Assembly (NCBI GenBank): GCA_020853525.1
Contig: JADYYS010000030.1
Location: forward strand, 122,391 to 186,390
From: Ardenticatenales bacterium
Lineage (GTDB): Bacteria > Chloroflexota > Anaerolineae > Epilineales > Epilineaceae
DNA: 64,000 nucleotides
Reading direction: 5' to 3'
Part shown: positions 35,601-45,856 of the stretch, in pieces
How positions within the stretch are numbered: position 1 is the first letter of the stretch
Layout: every line of letters starts with the position of its first letter
The notes under the pieces: model-generated
The model's database searches: none
The model's input: the letters and a program-made list of their open reading frames with translations, nothing else
Told to the model about the DNA's origin: nothing
Made by a program: the position numbers and the translations under genes

Positions 35601-38600
35601 GTGTACATCGAACTGCACGCCCATTCGAACTACTCGTTCCTCGACGGCGCGAGCCCGCCGGAAGCGCTTGCGGCGCGCGCGGCGGCGCTCGGGATGCCGG
35701 CGTTGGCGCTGACGGACCACCAAGGGCTGTACGGAGCCGTGAAGTTCCGCAATGCGTGCCGTGACGTCGGGATCAAGGCGATCTACGGGGCGGAGATCAC
35801 GGTGGCGCCGTGGGCGGGGGGCGGGGGGGTGCCGGGCGGGCACCTGACGTTGTTGGTGGAGGACGCGGTCGGGTGGGCCAGCCTTTGCCGGCTGCTGTCG
35901 GCGGCGGGCCGGGTCGGCGCCAAGCGGGATCGCCCGGTGACGTGGCCGATGCTGGCGGCGCATGCCGAGGGACTCATCTGCCTGACGGGCTGCCGTGACG
36001 GCGTCGTTGCCGCCGCGGCGGGGCGCGGCGAAAAGGATGCCACGCTGCGGGCGGCGCGCGCACTGTGCGCGGTGTTCGGTGAGGGCGCGCTTTATGTCGA
36101 GCTGCAACGGCACCGCGAGGGCAGCGATCGCCGGCGGAACGCGACGCTGCTGGCGTTGGCCGAGCACATCCGGCGGCCGGTCATCTGCACGAACAACGTC
36201 CACTACGCCGCACCGGACGGCTTCCGGCTGCAGCACGTCCTCAGCTGTGTGCGCGAGCACGCGGCGCTCGACAGCGCCGGGGCCACGCTGTATGCCTCGG
36301 CGCAGCGCTGGCTCAAGGGGCCGGCCGAGATGGCGGATCTCTTCCGCGACCGGCCCGATGCCGTCGCGAACACCGTGCTCGTCGCCGAGCGCTGCAATTT
36401 CACGCCGGACCACACCGCCTTTCGGCTGCCGACGTTCCCGACGCCGGGCGGGCAACCCGCGTTCGAGCACCTGCGCGACCTGTGCGCCGCGGGACTCGCG
36501 TCGCGCTACCGTCCGATCTCAGCCGAGGCCGAGGCGCAGCTGGCCAAGGAGCTCGGCGTCATCGACCGCAACGGCCTCTGTGACTACTTCCTCGTCGTGC
36601 ACGACATCGTCCGTGAGGCGCGGGCGCGCGGGATCCTTTGCCAGGGCCGCGGCTCGGCGGCCGGCAGCATCACGGCCTACGCGCTTGGGATCACGTCCGT
36701 CGACCCGCTGGCGCACGGCCTGCTGTTCGAGCGCTTCCTGGCCGACGGCCAGACGAGCACGCCGGACATCGACGTCGACTTCGCTGCGGATCGGCGCGAG
36801 GAGGTGATCCAGTACGTCTACGCCAAGTACGGCGCCGAGCGGACGGCGATGGTGGCCAACGTGGTCACGTTCGGCGCGCGCTCGGCGGTGGCGGACGTCG
36901 GGCGCGCGCTGGGCTTCCCCGCCGAGCTGCTGACGAAGGTGCGGCGGCACCTCCACACCCGCCAGGCCTCCGACGTCGGGATCGACCTGGCGGAGGTCGA
37001 GTCGTTCCGTTCGCAGCTCGATCACTTGCCGTGGCGGCTGCTCGTCGATACGTGCGCCGCGCTCGACGGCTACCCGCGGCATCTCGGGATCCATGTGGGC
37101 GGGATGATCGTCACGGCCACACCGCTGGACGCGCTCGTGCCGCTCGAGCCGGCGAGCATGGCCGGGCGGGTGGTGGTGCAGTGGGACAAGGACGACGTCG
37201 AGGACGTCGGGCTGATCAAGATCGACGTGCTGGGCTTGCGGACGCTCGGGTTGGTGGCGGAGTGTGTGGGGCGGGTGGCTGGGTCGGACGCCGAGAGCCC
37301 GCCGACGACCGTCCCCGCCTTCCTCGACGCGATCCCCGGCGATGATCCGGCCACATGGGAGATGCTGCGCTCGGCGGATGCGATCGGCTGTTTCCAGGTC
37401 GAGAGCCGGGCGCAGCTGGCGCTGTTGCCGCGGCTGCGGCCGGAGCGGATCGAGGACCTGATCATCGAGGTGGCGCTGATCCGGCCGGGACCGGTGCAGG
37501 GCGGGATGTCGAAAGCGTACCTGCGTCGGCGGGACGGGAGCGAGGCGGTGAGCTACTGGCACCCGTCGCTGGAGGGGGTGCTGAAGGAGACGCTCGGGAT
37601 CCTCGTGTTCCAGGAGCAGGTGCTGCAGGTGGCGATGGTCATCGCCGGCTTCAGCGGCGCCGAGGCGGACGGGCTGCGGCGGTCGATGAGCCGCAAGCGC
37701 TCGCGGCAGGCGATGGAGCGCTGGCGGGCGCAGTTCGTGGCGGGCGCCGGAGAGCGCGGCATCGCCGCGCAGACGGCCGACGGGATCTTCGACCACCTCC
37801 TCGGCTTCGCCAGCTACGGTTTCTGCAAGAGCCACGCGGCGGCGTTCGCCCGGCTGACCTGGGTGACGGCGTGGCTGAAGTGCCACCACCCGCTCGCGTA
37901 TGCCTGCGCGCTGCTGAACGCCCAGCCGATGGGGTTCTACACGGTCGAGGCGGTGATCGAGGACGCGAAGCGGCATGGGATGGCGGTGTTGGCGATCGAT
38001 GTGAATCGGTCGGGGGTGCGATGGGAGGTGGAGGGTCACGGGCTGGGGGACAGCCTGCAAGGCGCGCAGGAGTTGTCCGCCGGCCTCCGCGTCCCCCTTT
38101 CCCGCCTCCGCGCCATGCCCGACGCCGTCGCGATCCGCATCGTCCAGGCGCGCGACGACGGCGGGCCGTTCACCAGCCTGTGGGACTTCGTGCAACGCAT
38201 CCGGCCGCCGCGCGATGTCGTCGAGCGGCTCGTGATGGCCGGGGCGTGCGACGGGTGGGGCATCGAGCGGCGGGAGTTGCTCTGGGCGCTGGGCGACATG
38301 CGCTGGGCCCCTTGCGAGCTGGCGATCGAGCCCCTCGTGCGCCGCATCGGCCTGCCGCCGACGACGCACACCGAGGCCGTGATCGCCGACTACAAGCTGC
38401 TCGGGCTGGCGCAGGGCGAACACATCGTCACGATCCTGCGCCCCGCCCTGACCGAGGCGGGCTGCACCGTGTGCGCTGCGCTGGCCGACGGCATCCACGG
38501 CGCGCCGATGAAGATCGGCGGGCGCCTCGAGGTGCTCCAGCGGCCGCAGACGGCCAAGGGCATCGTCTTCGTGACGATCGAGGACGAGACCGGGTTCGCG

Positions 38601-38765
38601 AACCTGGTGCTGCACGCCGACGTGTTCGAGGCGCACCGGCACGTGTTCCGACGCTCGCCGGTCGTCCTCGCGTCGGGGCGGGTGCAGCAGGACGGGGGGG
38701 TGGCGCATTTGATCGTGGAGCGGGTGGAGGCGGTGGTGTGGGGGGAGGACGACTGGCCCGCATGA
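35601..38765 (+). CDS. dnaE2: Error-prone DNA polymerase DnaE2 (ImuC type)
   Basis: A 1,054-residue C-family DNA polymerase for translesion synthesis. The N-terminal PHP domain begins [16 protein letters not shown]. The polymerase palm contains [18 protein letters not shown] and the catalytic [20 protein letters not shown]. The segments [13 protein letters not shown] and [11 protein letters not shown], and the short length relative to replicative DnaE (about 1,160 or more), fit DnaE2. A C-terminal OB fold ([19 protein letters not shown]) is present. GTG at 35601 is the likely start. imuA/imuB, its usual partners, are not adjacent. The upstream LexA box indicates SOS control. Confidence 0.93.
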   Translation: MYIELHAHSNYSFLDGASPPEALAARAAALGMPALALTDHQGLYGAVKFRNACRDVGIKAIYGAEITVAPWAGGGGVPGGHLTLLVEDAVGWASLCRLLSAAGRVGAKRDRPVTWPMLAAHAEGLICLTGCRDGVVAAAAGRGEKDATLRAARALCAVFGEGALYVELQRHREGSDRRRNATLLALAEHIRRPVICTNNVHYAAPDGFRLQHVLSCVREHAALDSAGATLYASAQRWLKGPAEMADLFRDRPDAVANTVLVAERCNFTPDHTAFRLPTFPTPGGQPAFEHLRDLCAAGLASRYRPISAEAEAQLAKELGVIDRNGLCDYFLVVHDIVREARARGILCQGRGSAAGSITAYALGITSVDPLAHGLLFERFLADGQTSTPDIDVDFAADRREEVIQYVYAKYGAERTAMVANVVTFGARSAVADVGRALGFPAELLTKVRRHLHTRQASDVGIDLAEVESFRSQLDHLPWRLLVDTCAALDGYPRHLGIHVGGMIVTATPLDALVPLEPASMAGRVVVQWDKDDVEDVGLIKIDVLGLRTLGLVAECVGRVAGSDAESPPTTVPAFLDAIPGDDPATWEMLRSADAIGCFQVESRAQLALLPRLRPERIEDLIIEVALIRPGPVQGGMSKAYLRRRDGSEAVSYWHPSLEGVLKETLGILVFQEQVLQVAMVIAGFSGAEADGLRRSMSRKRSRQAMERWRAQFVAGAGERGIAAQTADGIFDHLLGFASYGFCKSHAAAFARLTWVTAWLKCHHPLAYACALLNAQPMGFYTVEAVIEDAKRHGMAVLAIDVNRSGVRWEVEGHGLGDSLQGAQELSAGLRVPLSRLRAMPDAVAIRIVQARDDGGPFTSLWDFVQRIRPPRDVVERLVMAGACDGWGIERRELLWALGDMRWAPCELAIEPLVRRIGLPPTTHTEAVIADYKLLGLAQGEHIVTILRPALTEAGCTVCAALADGIHGAPMKIGGRLEVLQRPQTAKGIVFVTIEDETGFANLVLHADVFEAHRHVFRRSPVVLASGRVQQDGGVAHLIVERVEAVVWGEDDWPA

Positions 38766-38840
38766 CGGGTCCGTTCGAAGCCTGCGCGAACGCACCCCGG
38801 CTCCGCGCCGAGGGGTCGACGCGCTTTCCCCCATCAACGG

Positions 38841-38858
38841 TGGACCATGCACGGTCCA
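38841..38858. repeat. Short inverted repeat between dnaE2 and the molybdopterin enzyme gene
   Basis: TGGACC (38841-38846) and GGTCCA (38853-38858) form 6-bp arms around a 6-nt loop in the 238-bp gap after dnaE2. No T-tract follows. It could be a weak terminator or an operator for the gene starting at 39004; the rest of the gap shows no gene. Confidence 0.45.
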
Positions 38859-39003
38859 ATGGAGTCGTCGTCTGGACGGTGGACGCGGGCCTGCGTGCGC
38901 CGGTGACCCTTTGCCGCCGTCCGGGGTTGATATCTCCCTCGCAGGCGATTACCGTACTGCCAGCGACCACGGCTCGCGACGCGAGCGACAACCGGAGGAC
39001 CGG

Positions 39004-41856
39004 ATGGCCACGATACACCTCGAGATCAACGGCCGTGCACACACCGTCGATGTGCCGCCCGACATGCCGCTGTTGTGGGTGCTCCGGGACGTGCTCAACC
39101 TGACCGGCACGAAGTACGGCTGCGGCGTCGGGGTGTGCGGCTCGTGCGTCGTGCACGTGGACGGCCACAAGGAGCAATCCTGCCACTTCAGCGCCGAGCG
39201 CGCCGACGGGACGAAGATCACGACGATCGAGGGCCTGTCGCCGGACGGGACGCACCCGCTCCAGGAAGCATGGCAGGCGCTCGACGTGCCGCAGTGCGGA
39301 TACTGCCAGCCTGGCCAGATCATGCAGGCCGCCGCGCTCCTCAGCCGCAAGCCCAGCCCGACCGACGCCGACATCGACGGCGTCATGATCGACAATGTCT
39401 GCCGCTGCGGCACGTACCAGCGCATCCGGGCCGCCATCCACCACGCCGCCGAGGCAGGCGGTCACCGCGGCGGCGTCGACCGGCCGAGCGCCCTCGCCGC
39501 CGCCGCACTCGCCGGCGGCATCCTCGCCGACAGGCCGAACGGCGAAGGCGCGGCAACCGAACGCGACAGGCCACGCGGCGTCGACCGCCCATCCGCCATC
39601 GACGACACCGCCGCGTCGTCGTGCGCCGGTGACGGCACGTGCGACGGCCGTTCGAACGAACTTCGCCCGAGGGACCTGACGCGCCGCGCCGTGATCAAGA
39701 CAGGCGTCGCTTTCCAGCTCTCGGTCGTCATGGGCGGCCTCGACCTGCTGCCCCGGTTCGTCAACGTTTCCAGGCACAAGGCCGCCTCGACCACCGCGTT
39801 GGCCGACGACACCCCTCTGCCGCTCTCGGCATGGATCCAAGTAGCGCCCGACGACAGCGTGACGATCACGGTCAGCCGCAGCGAGATGGGCCAGGGCGTC
39901 CGGACCTCGATGGCGATGATCGTCGCCGAGGAGCTCGACGCCGACTGGGGCAACGTGCGGATCGCCCAGGGCCAGGCCGACGCAGCCCGGTACGGCAGCC
40001 AGCTCACCGTCGGCAGCATGAGCACGCGCACGATGTGGGACACGCTGCGCAAGGCCGGCGCGACGGCGCGCGCGATGCTCGTCGCCGCCGCCGCCGAGTC
40101 ATGGGGCGTGCCGGCGGCCGACTGCCGGACGGAGGCCGGCGCCGTCGTGCACCCCGCCACGGGCCGCCGGACGACGTACGGCGCGCTGGCCGCCCTGGCC
40201 GCCGCGCAGCCCGTTCCCCCTCCCGCCACGGTGGCGCTCAAGGATGCCGGTCAGTTCCGCATCATCGGCACGCCGATGCTGCGCGTCGACAACGCGGCGG
40301 TGGTGAACGGCACGGCGGTGTACGGCATGGACGTGCGCCGACCGGGGATGCTGCACGCGGTGGTGGCGCGCCCGCCCGTGTTCGGCGGCTCATTCAACGC
40401 AGTCGACGACACGGCCGCGCGCGCCGTGCCGGGCGTCCGCCACGTCGTCACGATCCCGAGCGGCGTCGCGGTGGTGGCCGACACGACGTGGGCGGCGCTC
40501 CAGGGCCGTGACGCGCTGCGGCTCACGCTCGACGCCGGCCCGAACGCCCAGCTGGACGATGCCGGCGTGCACAGCGCTCTCGTCGCCGCGCTCAAGCCGC
40601 TGCCGGACCTGCCGACAGACGCCGTCCACCGCCTCGAGGCCCAATATGACCTGCCCTACCTGGCGCACGCCACGATGGAGCCGATGAACTGCGTGGCTGA
40701 GGTCGCGAACGGACGGTGCGAGCTATGGGCGCCGACCCAGGACCCGGGCGGCCTGCAGAAGGCGGTCGCCGGCGCGCTCGGCCAGGAATCGACCACGGTA
40801 ACCGTCAACGTCACGCTGATGGGCGGCGGATTCGGGCGCCGCGCCGCGTCGGACTTCGGCATCGAGGCGGCGCTCGTGGCCAAGGCCGTCGGCGCTCCCG
40901 TCCTGCTCACCTGGACGCGCGCCGACGACATGCAGCACGACCTCTACCGTCCGGCCAGCGTGCATACCCTGCGGGCGGCGATCGATGAGCGCGGTGAGAT
41001 CAAGGCCTGGCAGCATTCCGCCGTGCTGGCGATCAACGGCGGCGGCGGCACGAGCCCGCAACAGGTGCGCCCGCTGTACGCCGTCCCGACGCCCGACATC
41101 CAGCTGGCCGCAGCGCGGCTGCCCGTGCCGACCGGCTTCTGGCGCTCCGTCGGCCTGACCCAGCTGGCGTTCAGCAACGAGAGCTTCCTCGACGAGGTGG
41201 CCGCAGCGGCCGGCAAGGACCCGGTGGCGCTGCGTCGCGCGCTGCTCGAGCACGACCGGCTGGTGGGTGTCCTGGAGCGGGCCGTGGCCGAGTCCGGTTG
41301 GGGCCGGCCGTTGCCGGCCGGCGAAGGCCGCGGCATCGCGCTCGTGGATGACTTCGGTGCATTCGCCGCCGTGGTCGTGCACGTGCACGTGACGCACGAC
41401 GGAGCCGTCACCGTACGGCGGGTGACGGCGGCGGTGGACTGCGGCCGGGTCGTCAACCCGTTGAGCGCCGAGGCCCAGGTGCAGGGCGGGGTGATCGACG
41501 GTCTGTCCACGGCGCTCATGGCCACGATCACGCTCTCCGGCGGACGGGTACAGCAGTCGCATTACAACGACTACAAGTGGATGCGGATGCCGGACGTGCC
41601 GATCGTCGACGTGCACCTGATCGACAGTCAGGAATCGCCCACCGGCCTCGGCGAGGTCGGTGTCCCGGCGGCCGCGCCGGCCGTGGCGAACGCAATCTTT
41701 GCCGCGACCGGCCGTCGTATCCGGCACCTGCCCATTGTCGCGGCCGACCTTGCCGGCTGGACCCCGCCCGCGACGCCCGATCCCCATCCGACGGCCGTGC
41801 CGACCCACGGGGCGAATGACCACCGCATCTACTTGCCGCAGTTGAAGAACCGCTGA
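39004..41856 (+). CDS. Fused [2Fe-2S]-molybdopterin oxidoreductase (isoquinoline 1-oxidoreductase-like, IorA-IorB fusion)
   Basis: A 950-residue xanthine-oxidase-family enzyme. Residues 1-155 are the small iron-sulfur subunit: ferredoxin cluster CGVGVCGSC and the helical cluster CGYCQPGQI with [12 protein letters not shown] linker of about 70 residues ends in a twin-arginine-like motif TRRAVIK (residues 226-232), which normally begins the large subunit's signal peptide. The rest is the IorB-type Moco subunit, with [32 protein letters not shown] and the active-site Glu loop [19 protein letters not shown]. It probably hydroxylates an N-heterocycle or aldehyde. The tail [10 protein letters not shown] and the cytochrome gene 29 bp downstream suggest an exported enzyme passing electrons to cytochrome c. 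Confidence 0.9.
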   Translation: MATIHLEINGRAHTVDVPPDMPLLWVLRDVLNLTGTKYGCGVGVCGSCVVHVDGHKEQSCHFSAERADGTKITTIEGLSPDGTHPLQEAWQALDVPQCGYCQPGQIMQAAALLSRKPSPTDADIDGVMIDNVCRCGTYQRIRAAIHHAAEAGGHRGGVDRPSALAAAALAGGILADRPNGEGAATERDRPRGVDRPSAIDDTAASSCAGDGTCDGRSNELRPRDLTRRAVIKTGVAFQLSVVMGGLDLLPRFVNVSRHKAASTTALADDTPLPLSAWIQVAPDDSVTITVSRSEMGQGVRTSMAMIVAEELDADWGNVRIAQGQADAARYGSQLTVGSMSTRTMWDTLRKAGATARAMLVAAAAESWGVPAADCRTEAGAVVHPATGRRTTYGALAALAAAQPVPPPATVALKDAGQFRIIGTPMLRVDNAAVVNGTAVYGMDVRRPGMLHAVVARPPVFGGSFNAVDDTAARAVPGVRHVVTIPSGVAVVADTTWAALQGRDALRLTLDAGPNAQLDDAGVHSALVAALKPLPDLPTDAVHRLEAQYDLPYLAHATMEPMNCVAEVANGRCELWAPTQDPGGLQKAVAGALGQESTTVTVNVTLMGGGFGRRAASDFGIEAALVAKAVGAPVLLTWTRADDMQHDLYRPASVHTLRAAIDERGEIKAWQHSAVLAINGGGGTSPQQVRPLYAVPTPDIQLAAARLPVPTGFWRSVGLTQLAFSNESFLDEVAAAAGKDPVALRRALLEHDRLVGVLERAVAESGWGRPLPAGEGRGIALVDDFGAFAAVVVHVHVTHDGAVTVRRVTAAVDCGRVVNPLSAEAQVQGGVIDGLSTALMATITLSGGRVQQSHYNDYKWMRMPDVPIVDVHLIDSQESPTGLGEVGVPAAAPAVANAIFAATGRRIRHLPIVAADLAGWTPPATPDPHPTAVPTHGANDHRIYLPQLKNR

Positions 41857-41885
41857 TCGCGGCGGCTAGGCAGAGGAGCCGCCCC

Positions 41886-44030
41886 ATGAAGCCAAGTCAC
41901 ATCCGCCTTCGAATTCCGCTCGCCCTGACGGCCGTTGCCGCCGGGCTGGCCTGTGTGTTGGCCACCGCCGTCCGGCCGAGCGCCGGCGCCGCCCAGGCAC
42001 GGCTCATGGCATGGAACGATCTGGGCATGCATGAGATCGAAGCCGGCTACGCGGTGTATGCCGTCGAGCCGCCCGGCAACAACCTGCGCGCGCAGCTCGT
42101 CGACGCGGCCGGCAAGCGCGTCCGGCCCGAGGCGGGGACCGTCCGGCTGACGTACCAGGCGGTGGCCGATCCGTCCGGCTCGCTGAACGCAACTTCCATC
42201 GGCAAGACGGACTTCTGGTCAGCAGCCCAGTCGCTCTTCGGCCAGGATCCCGCGCCGGACCGCGGCCTCGGCGGCCAGGCCATGCCCGGCGCGGCCAACG
42301 CGCCTCAGCCGATGCAGCCGGACGCGCTGCACGGCGGCTGGTCGGCTGCCGGAATCCCGATCACACGCATCGACGATGCGGGGCGGCCCAACGCTTACCC
42401 CATGATGCGCGTCACGGCGCGCGATGCCGGCAACGCGGTGCTGGCCACCGCCGACGTCGTGCTGCCGGTGTCCGAGGAGACGGGCTGCAAGAGCTGCCAT
42501 GGATCGAACACGGTCGGCGCGGCGCGGCCCGAAGACGGCTGGGTGAACGATCCCGACCCGGAGCGCGACTACCGCCTGAACGTGCTGCGCCGCCACGACG
42601 ACCGGCACCGGGGCGACGCCGTCTATGTGGCCGGCCTCGCGGCCACGGGTTACCTTGCGAGCGGCTTGTTCGACACGGTGGTGACGGGCGGCAAGCCGGT
42701 CCTGTGCACTGCCTGCCACGCCGGCAGCACGCGATCGGCGCCCGGCCGGACCGACACTTCGACGCTGACGCGGGCGATGCACTACCGCCACGCCACGGTC
42801 ATCGATCCGGCGACGAGCAAGTCGCTGAACGCCGCCACCGACCGGGCAGCGTGCTACACCTGCCATGCCGGCGTGGAGACGCAGCACTTGCGCGGCGCGA
42901 TGGGCCATGCCGTGGCGGCGGACGGGCAACTGGCAATGCAGTGCCAGAGCTGCCACGGCAACATGCAGGTCGTCGGCGGCCGGGACCGCAAGGGGTGGCA
43001 GGACGTGCCGAACTGCCAGAGCTGCCACACCGGACATGCGCTGAAGAACGCGGGCGAGCTGCGCTACACGACGGCCTTCGAATCCAGTGGCAAGGTGCGA
43101 TCAGCCGCCGATCCGATCTTCGCCACGACCACGGACAAGCCGTCGGCGGGCTTGTCGCTCTACCGCGAGTCCTTCGGCCACGGCGGCCTGGCGTGCGCTG
43201 CTTGCCACGGCAGCCCGCACGCCGAGTACCCCAGCCGCGGCGGCAACGACAACGTGCAGCCCGTTCAGATTCAGGGGCATGGCGGCTCGATCGGCGACTG
43301 CACGGCATGCCACAGCGGGACGCTGAACACCGTCACGGGCGGGCCGCACAACATGCACCCGGTGAGCCAGGAGTGGGCGCGGCGCCATGCCGACCCGGCC
43401 CGGCAGAACCTGGCCGCCTGCCAATCGTGCCACGGCGCCGACGACCGCGGCACAGTGCTCTCGCGCACGTGGGGCGACCGCCGCTTCCAGGCCGAGGGGC
43501 GGACCTATGACATGTGGCAGGGCTATCGGGTCGGCTGCTACAACTGCCACGACGGCCCACGCACCGAGCGGCGCAGCGGGAACCGCGCGGCCGCCGTTCG
43601 GGATGTTCCGCTCGCCACTACCATGGGGCGGCCGGTCGGCATCGACCTCGAGGCAACGGACGCCGACAACGATGTCGTGACGCTGCGGATCGTCCGCCAG
43701 GGCGAGCACGGCCGCGTCGGGCTCGCCGATCGGCACGCGACGTATCAGCCCGATCCGGGGTTCGAGGGGGTCGACCGCTTCACGTACGCTGCGTGGGACG
43801 GACAGACGGACTCCAACCTCGGCACGGTGCGGATCACGGTGGGTAGCGGCATGCCGTCGCCGACGGCGGTTGGGACGGCACGGACGCCGGGCGCGACGTC
43901 CGCTGCGACACGCATCTCGACGGGGACGCCGACCGGCATGCCCGATCGGACGGCCACGGCGACGCGACCGGTCGACGGGACAGCGGTGCCCGTGCGCGCG
44001 CAGGCGTACTTGCCGTGGGGGGCGAGATAG
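41886..44030 (+). CDS. Nine-heme exported cytochrome c with C-terminal cadherin-like domain
   Basis: A 714-residue protein with a signal peptide (PLALTAVAAGLACVLATAV). Nine CxxCH heme sites are visible: CKSCH, CTACH, CYTCH, CQSCH, CQSCH, CAACH, CTACH, CQSCH and CYNCH. A terminal beta-sandwich resembles bacterial cadherin-like domains (TDADNDVVTLRIVRQGEHG, FEGVDRFTYAAWDGQTDSN). A Thr/Pro spacer then ends in QAYLPWGAR. ATG at 41886 follows GAGGAG, 29 bp after the molybdopterin enzyme, so the pair is probably co-transcribed, with this protein as electron acceptor or wire. Exact redox partners are unknown. Confidence 0.9.
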   Translation: MKPSHIRLRIPLALTAVAAGLACVLATAVRPSAGAAQARLMAWNDLGMHEIEAGYAVYAVEPPGNNLRAQLVDAAGKRVRPEAGTVRLTYQAVADPSGSLNATSIGKTDFWSAAQSLFGQDPAPDRGLGGQAMPGAANAPQPMQPDALHGGWSAAGIPITRIDDAGRPNAYPMMRVTARDAGNAVLATADVVLPVSEETGCKSCHGSNTVGAARPEDGWVNDPDPERDYRLNVLRRHDDRHRGDAVYVAGLAATGYLASGLFDTVVTGGKPVLCTACHAGSTRSAPGRTDTSTLTRAMHYRHATVIDPATSKSLNAATDRAACYTCHAGVETQHLRGAMGHAVAADGQLAMQCQSCHGNMQVVGGRDRKGWQDVPNCQSCHTGHALKNAGELRYTTAFESSGKVRSAADPIFATTTDKPSAGLSLYRESFGHGGLACAACHGSPHAEYPSRGGNDNVQPVQIQGHGGSIGDCTACHSGTLNTVTGGPHNMHPVSQEWARRHADPARQNLAACQSCHGADDRGTVLSRTWGDRRFQAEGRTYDMWQGYRVGCYNCHDGPRTERRSGNRAAAVRDVPLATTMGRPVGIDLEATDADNDVVTLRIVRQGEHGRVGLADRHATYQPDPGFEGVDRFTYAAWDGQTDSNLGTVRITVGSGMPSPTAVGTARTPGATSAATRISTGTPTGMPDRTATATRPVDGTAVPVRAQAYLPWGAR

Positions 44031-44033
44031 ACT

Positions 44034-44065
44034 GTTGGGCGCGGGACCGATGTCCCGCGCCCAAC
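44034..44065. terminator. Bidirectional hairpin between convergent cytochrome and catalase genes
   Basis: Perfect 14-bp arms, gttgggcgcgggac (44034-44047) and gtcccgcgcccaac (44052-44065), enclose a CGAT loop. It lies 3 bp after the cytochrome stop and before the catalase end on the other strand, so it can stop both transcripts, although neither side has a T-tract. Confidence 0.75.
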
Positions 44066-44132
44066 GGCGTGCAGGCGGCAGGTCGCCGTCCTCTCGCTTG
44101 CAGTCCGGCGCCTCACCGCCGCCCCGCGACGG

Positions 44133-45596
44133 TCACTTGCGTCGCGCCGCGATCTCCTCCGCCAGTCGCCGCCCGAACTCCGCGTCCGCCTTGCGGAAGT
44201 GCTCGACCGACCGCTCGATGATGTCGTCCCGCGAAACCTGCGCCAAGCTGTCGGCGATGTTGTCGACCAGCCGCTGCTGGGCGTCCGGCGCCTGCAGGCG
44301 GTAGAGATCACCCGCCTGCTTGAAGTCGTCCACCTCGCGCGGCACCTGCGGATAGTGTCCCGACACGCCGGACACGTCCAGGCCGGCGAACATCTCCTCG
44401 TTCGTCTGGACCGGGCCGTCGAAGCTGTTCGGCTCGTAGTTCTTCAGCCGCCCGCTCGGCGCACCGATCGGCATCGCGCCGTCGCGGCCGTAGTTGTGCA
44501 CGCCGTCCACCGCGGCTTTGGCGCTGTTGACGGGCATGTGGGCGTGGTTGATCCCGAGGCGGTAGCGATGGGCGTCGCCGTAGCCGAACAGGCGCGCCTG
44601 CAGCATCCGGTCCGGCGACGGGCCGATGCCGGGGACGAAGTGCCCGGGGTCGAACGCGGCGTGCTCGGTCTCGGCGAAGAAGTTGTCCGGCGTGCGGTTG
44701 AGGACCAGCTTGGCGATCGGGATCAACGGGTAGTCGCCGTGCGGCCAGACCTTCGTCAGGTCGAACGGGTCGATGCGATACGTCGCCGCCTCGGCTTCCG
44801 GCATCACCTGCACGTTGAACGTCCAGCTCGGGTATTCGCCGCGCTCGATGTGCTCGTAGAGGTCCTGGTGGCAGTGGAACTGGTTCTGCCCGCCGACCAC
44901 CGCCGCTTCCGCGGACGTGAAGTTCTGGATCCCCTGGTCCGTCTTGACGTGGAACTTCACCCAGAAGCGCTCACCGGCGGCATTCACCCACTGGAACGTG
45001 TGCGAGCCGAAACCGTGCATACAGCGGTACGAGGCCGGAATGCCGCGGTCGCTGAACAGGATCACGAACTGATGCGTGGCCTCGGGTGAGTGCGAGAAGA
45101 AGTCCCAGACGTTGTCCGGCTCCTGCCGGTTCGTGTACGGGTCCTGCTTCTGGGAGTGGATGAAGTCCGGGAACTTGATCCCGTCCTTGATGAAGAAGAT
45201 CGGCGTGTTGTTGCCCACTAGGTCCCAGTTGCCGTCCTCCGAGTAGAACTTCATCGCGAAGCCGCGCGGGTCCCGCGCCACGTCCGGACCGCCGCGCGAC
45301 GCAGCGACGGTCGAGAAGCGGATGAACAGGTCGGTCCGCTTGCCGACCTTCTCGAACACCTTCATCTTCGTCCACTTCGGAACGTCGGGGCTCGTCACCT
45401 CGAGGTAGCCGTACGCGCCCGTGCCCACCGCGTGCACGATCCGCTCGGGGATCCGCTCGCGGTTGAACCGCGCGAGCTTCTCGATGAGGTGCTGGTCCTG
45501 CAACAGCGTCGGCCCGTGGGGACCGGCGGTCTGCGAGTTCTGGTTGTCGACGACGGGCGCGCCGCTCTCGGTGGTCAGCTTGGGTCGTTGGGCCAT
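44133..45596 (-). CDS. Monofunctional heme catalase
   Basis: A 487-residue small-subunit (clade 3-like) catalase that decomposes hydrogen peroxide. The distal His lies in RIPERIVHAVGTGAYG (the usual R after VHA is V here), the distal Asn in WDLVGNNTPIFFIKD, and the proximal heme-ligand Tyr in ARLFGYGDAHRYRLG. NHAHMPVN completes the signature. ATG at 45596 with AAGGAAG upstream is preferred over an in-frame start at 45638. Its promoter probably lies in the GC-rich gap to 45856. Confidence 0.95.
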   Translation of the reverse strand: MAQRPKLTTESGAPVVDNQNSQTAGPHGPTLLQDQHLIEKLARFNRERIPERIVHAVGTGAYGYLEVTSPDVPKWTKMKVFEKVGKRTDLFIRFSTVAASRGGPDVARDPRGFAMKFYSEDGNWDLVGNNTPIFFIKDGIKFPDFIHSQKQDPYTNRQEPDNVWDFFSHSPEATHQFVILFSDRGIPASYRCMHGFGSHTFQWVNAAGERFWVKFHVKTDQGIQNFTSAEAAVVGGQNQFHCHQDLYEHIERGEYPSWTFNVQVMPEAEAATYRIDPFDLTKVWPHGDYPLIPIAKLVLNRTPDNFFAETEHAAFDPGHFVPGIGPSPDRMLQARLFGYGDAHRYRLGINHAHMPVNSAKAAVDGVHNYGRDGAMPIGAPSGRLKNYEPNSFDGPVQTNEEMFAGLDVSGVSGHYPQVPREVDDFKQAGDLYRLQAPDAQQRLVDNIADSLAQVSRDDIIERSVEHFRKADAEFGRRLAEEIAARRK

Positions 45597-45644
45597 GTCG
45601 AACTTCCTTGCGTGCGGAGGGGTGTGAAGAACAGGCAATCGGCT

Positions 45645-45658
45645 CGCGCGCGCGCGCG
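45645..45658. repeat. Seven-copy CG dinucleotide run
   Basis: An uninterrupted (CG)7 tract sits in the divergent region between catalase and the NTR-like gene. Alternating CG runs favour Z-DNA under negative supercoiling; any function is speculative. Confidence 0.8.
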
Positions 45659-45783
45659 GCGCCCGCGTCGATGTCGCGCTGGTTGCGTGCGCTCATTTTG
45701 GCAGGACTGGCGCGGATGGGTCAATGCCCCACATCCGCCGCACGGCACGCCGGCGTCGCCTGCCACGGCGCCGGTTCGGCGCG

Positions 45784-45789
45784 TATATT
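45784..45789 (+). promoter_or_regulatory. Putative -10 box (TATATT) of the NTR-like gene
   Basis: TATATT, about 70 bp before the ATG at 45857, is the most AT-rich hexamer of the divergent gap in this orientation. No clear -35 box. Confidence 0.35.
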
Positions 45790-45856
45790 TCTCACACGGG
45801 CGTTGACGAATCCCGCCCGTGCTCGTGCGATCCACCCTTGCGGACGGAAACGATAG

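Noticed and set aside
30950..35608. A 1,552-residue antisense reading frame over the beta-helix gene
   Set aside because: It mirrors the third-codon GC bias of the real gene, is Arg/Asp/Val repeats without signal or domain, and crosses the terminator.
38766..39003. Possible molybdenum-cofactor riboswitch before the molybdopterin enzyme
   Set aside because: The gap lacks the conserved core pattern of that RNA class; only a short inverted repeat is visible.
43900..44100. Rho-independent terminator with T-tract after the cytochrome gene
   Set aside because: The hairpin is perfect but no run of T follows on either strand, so it is reported as a hairpin-type bidirectional terminator with lower certainty.
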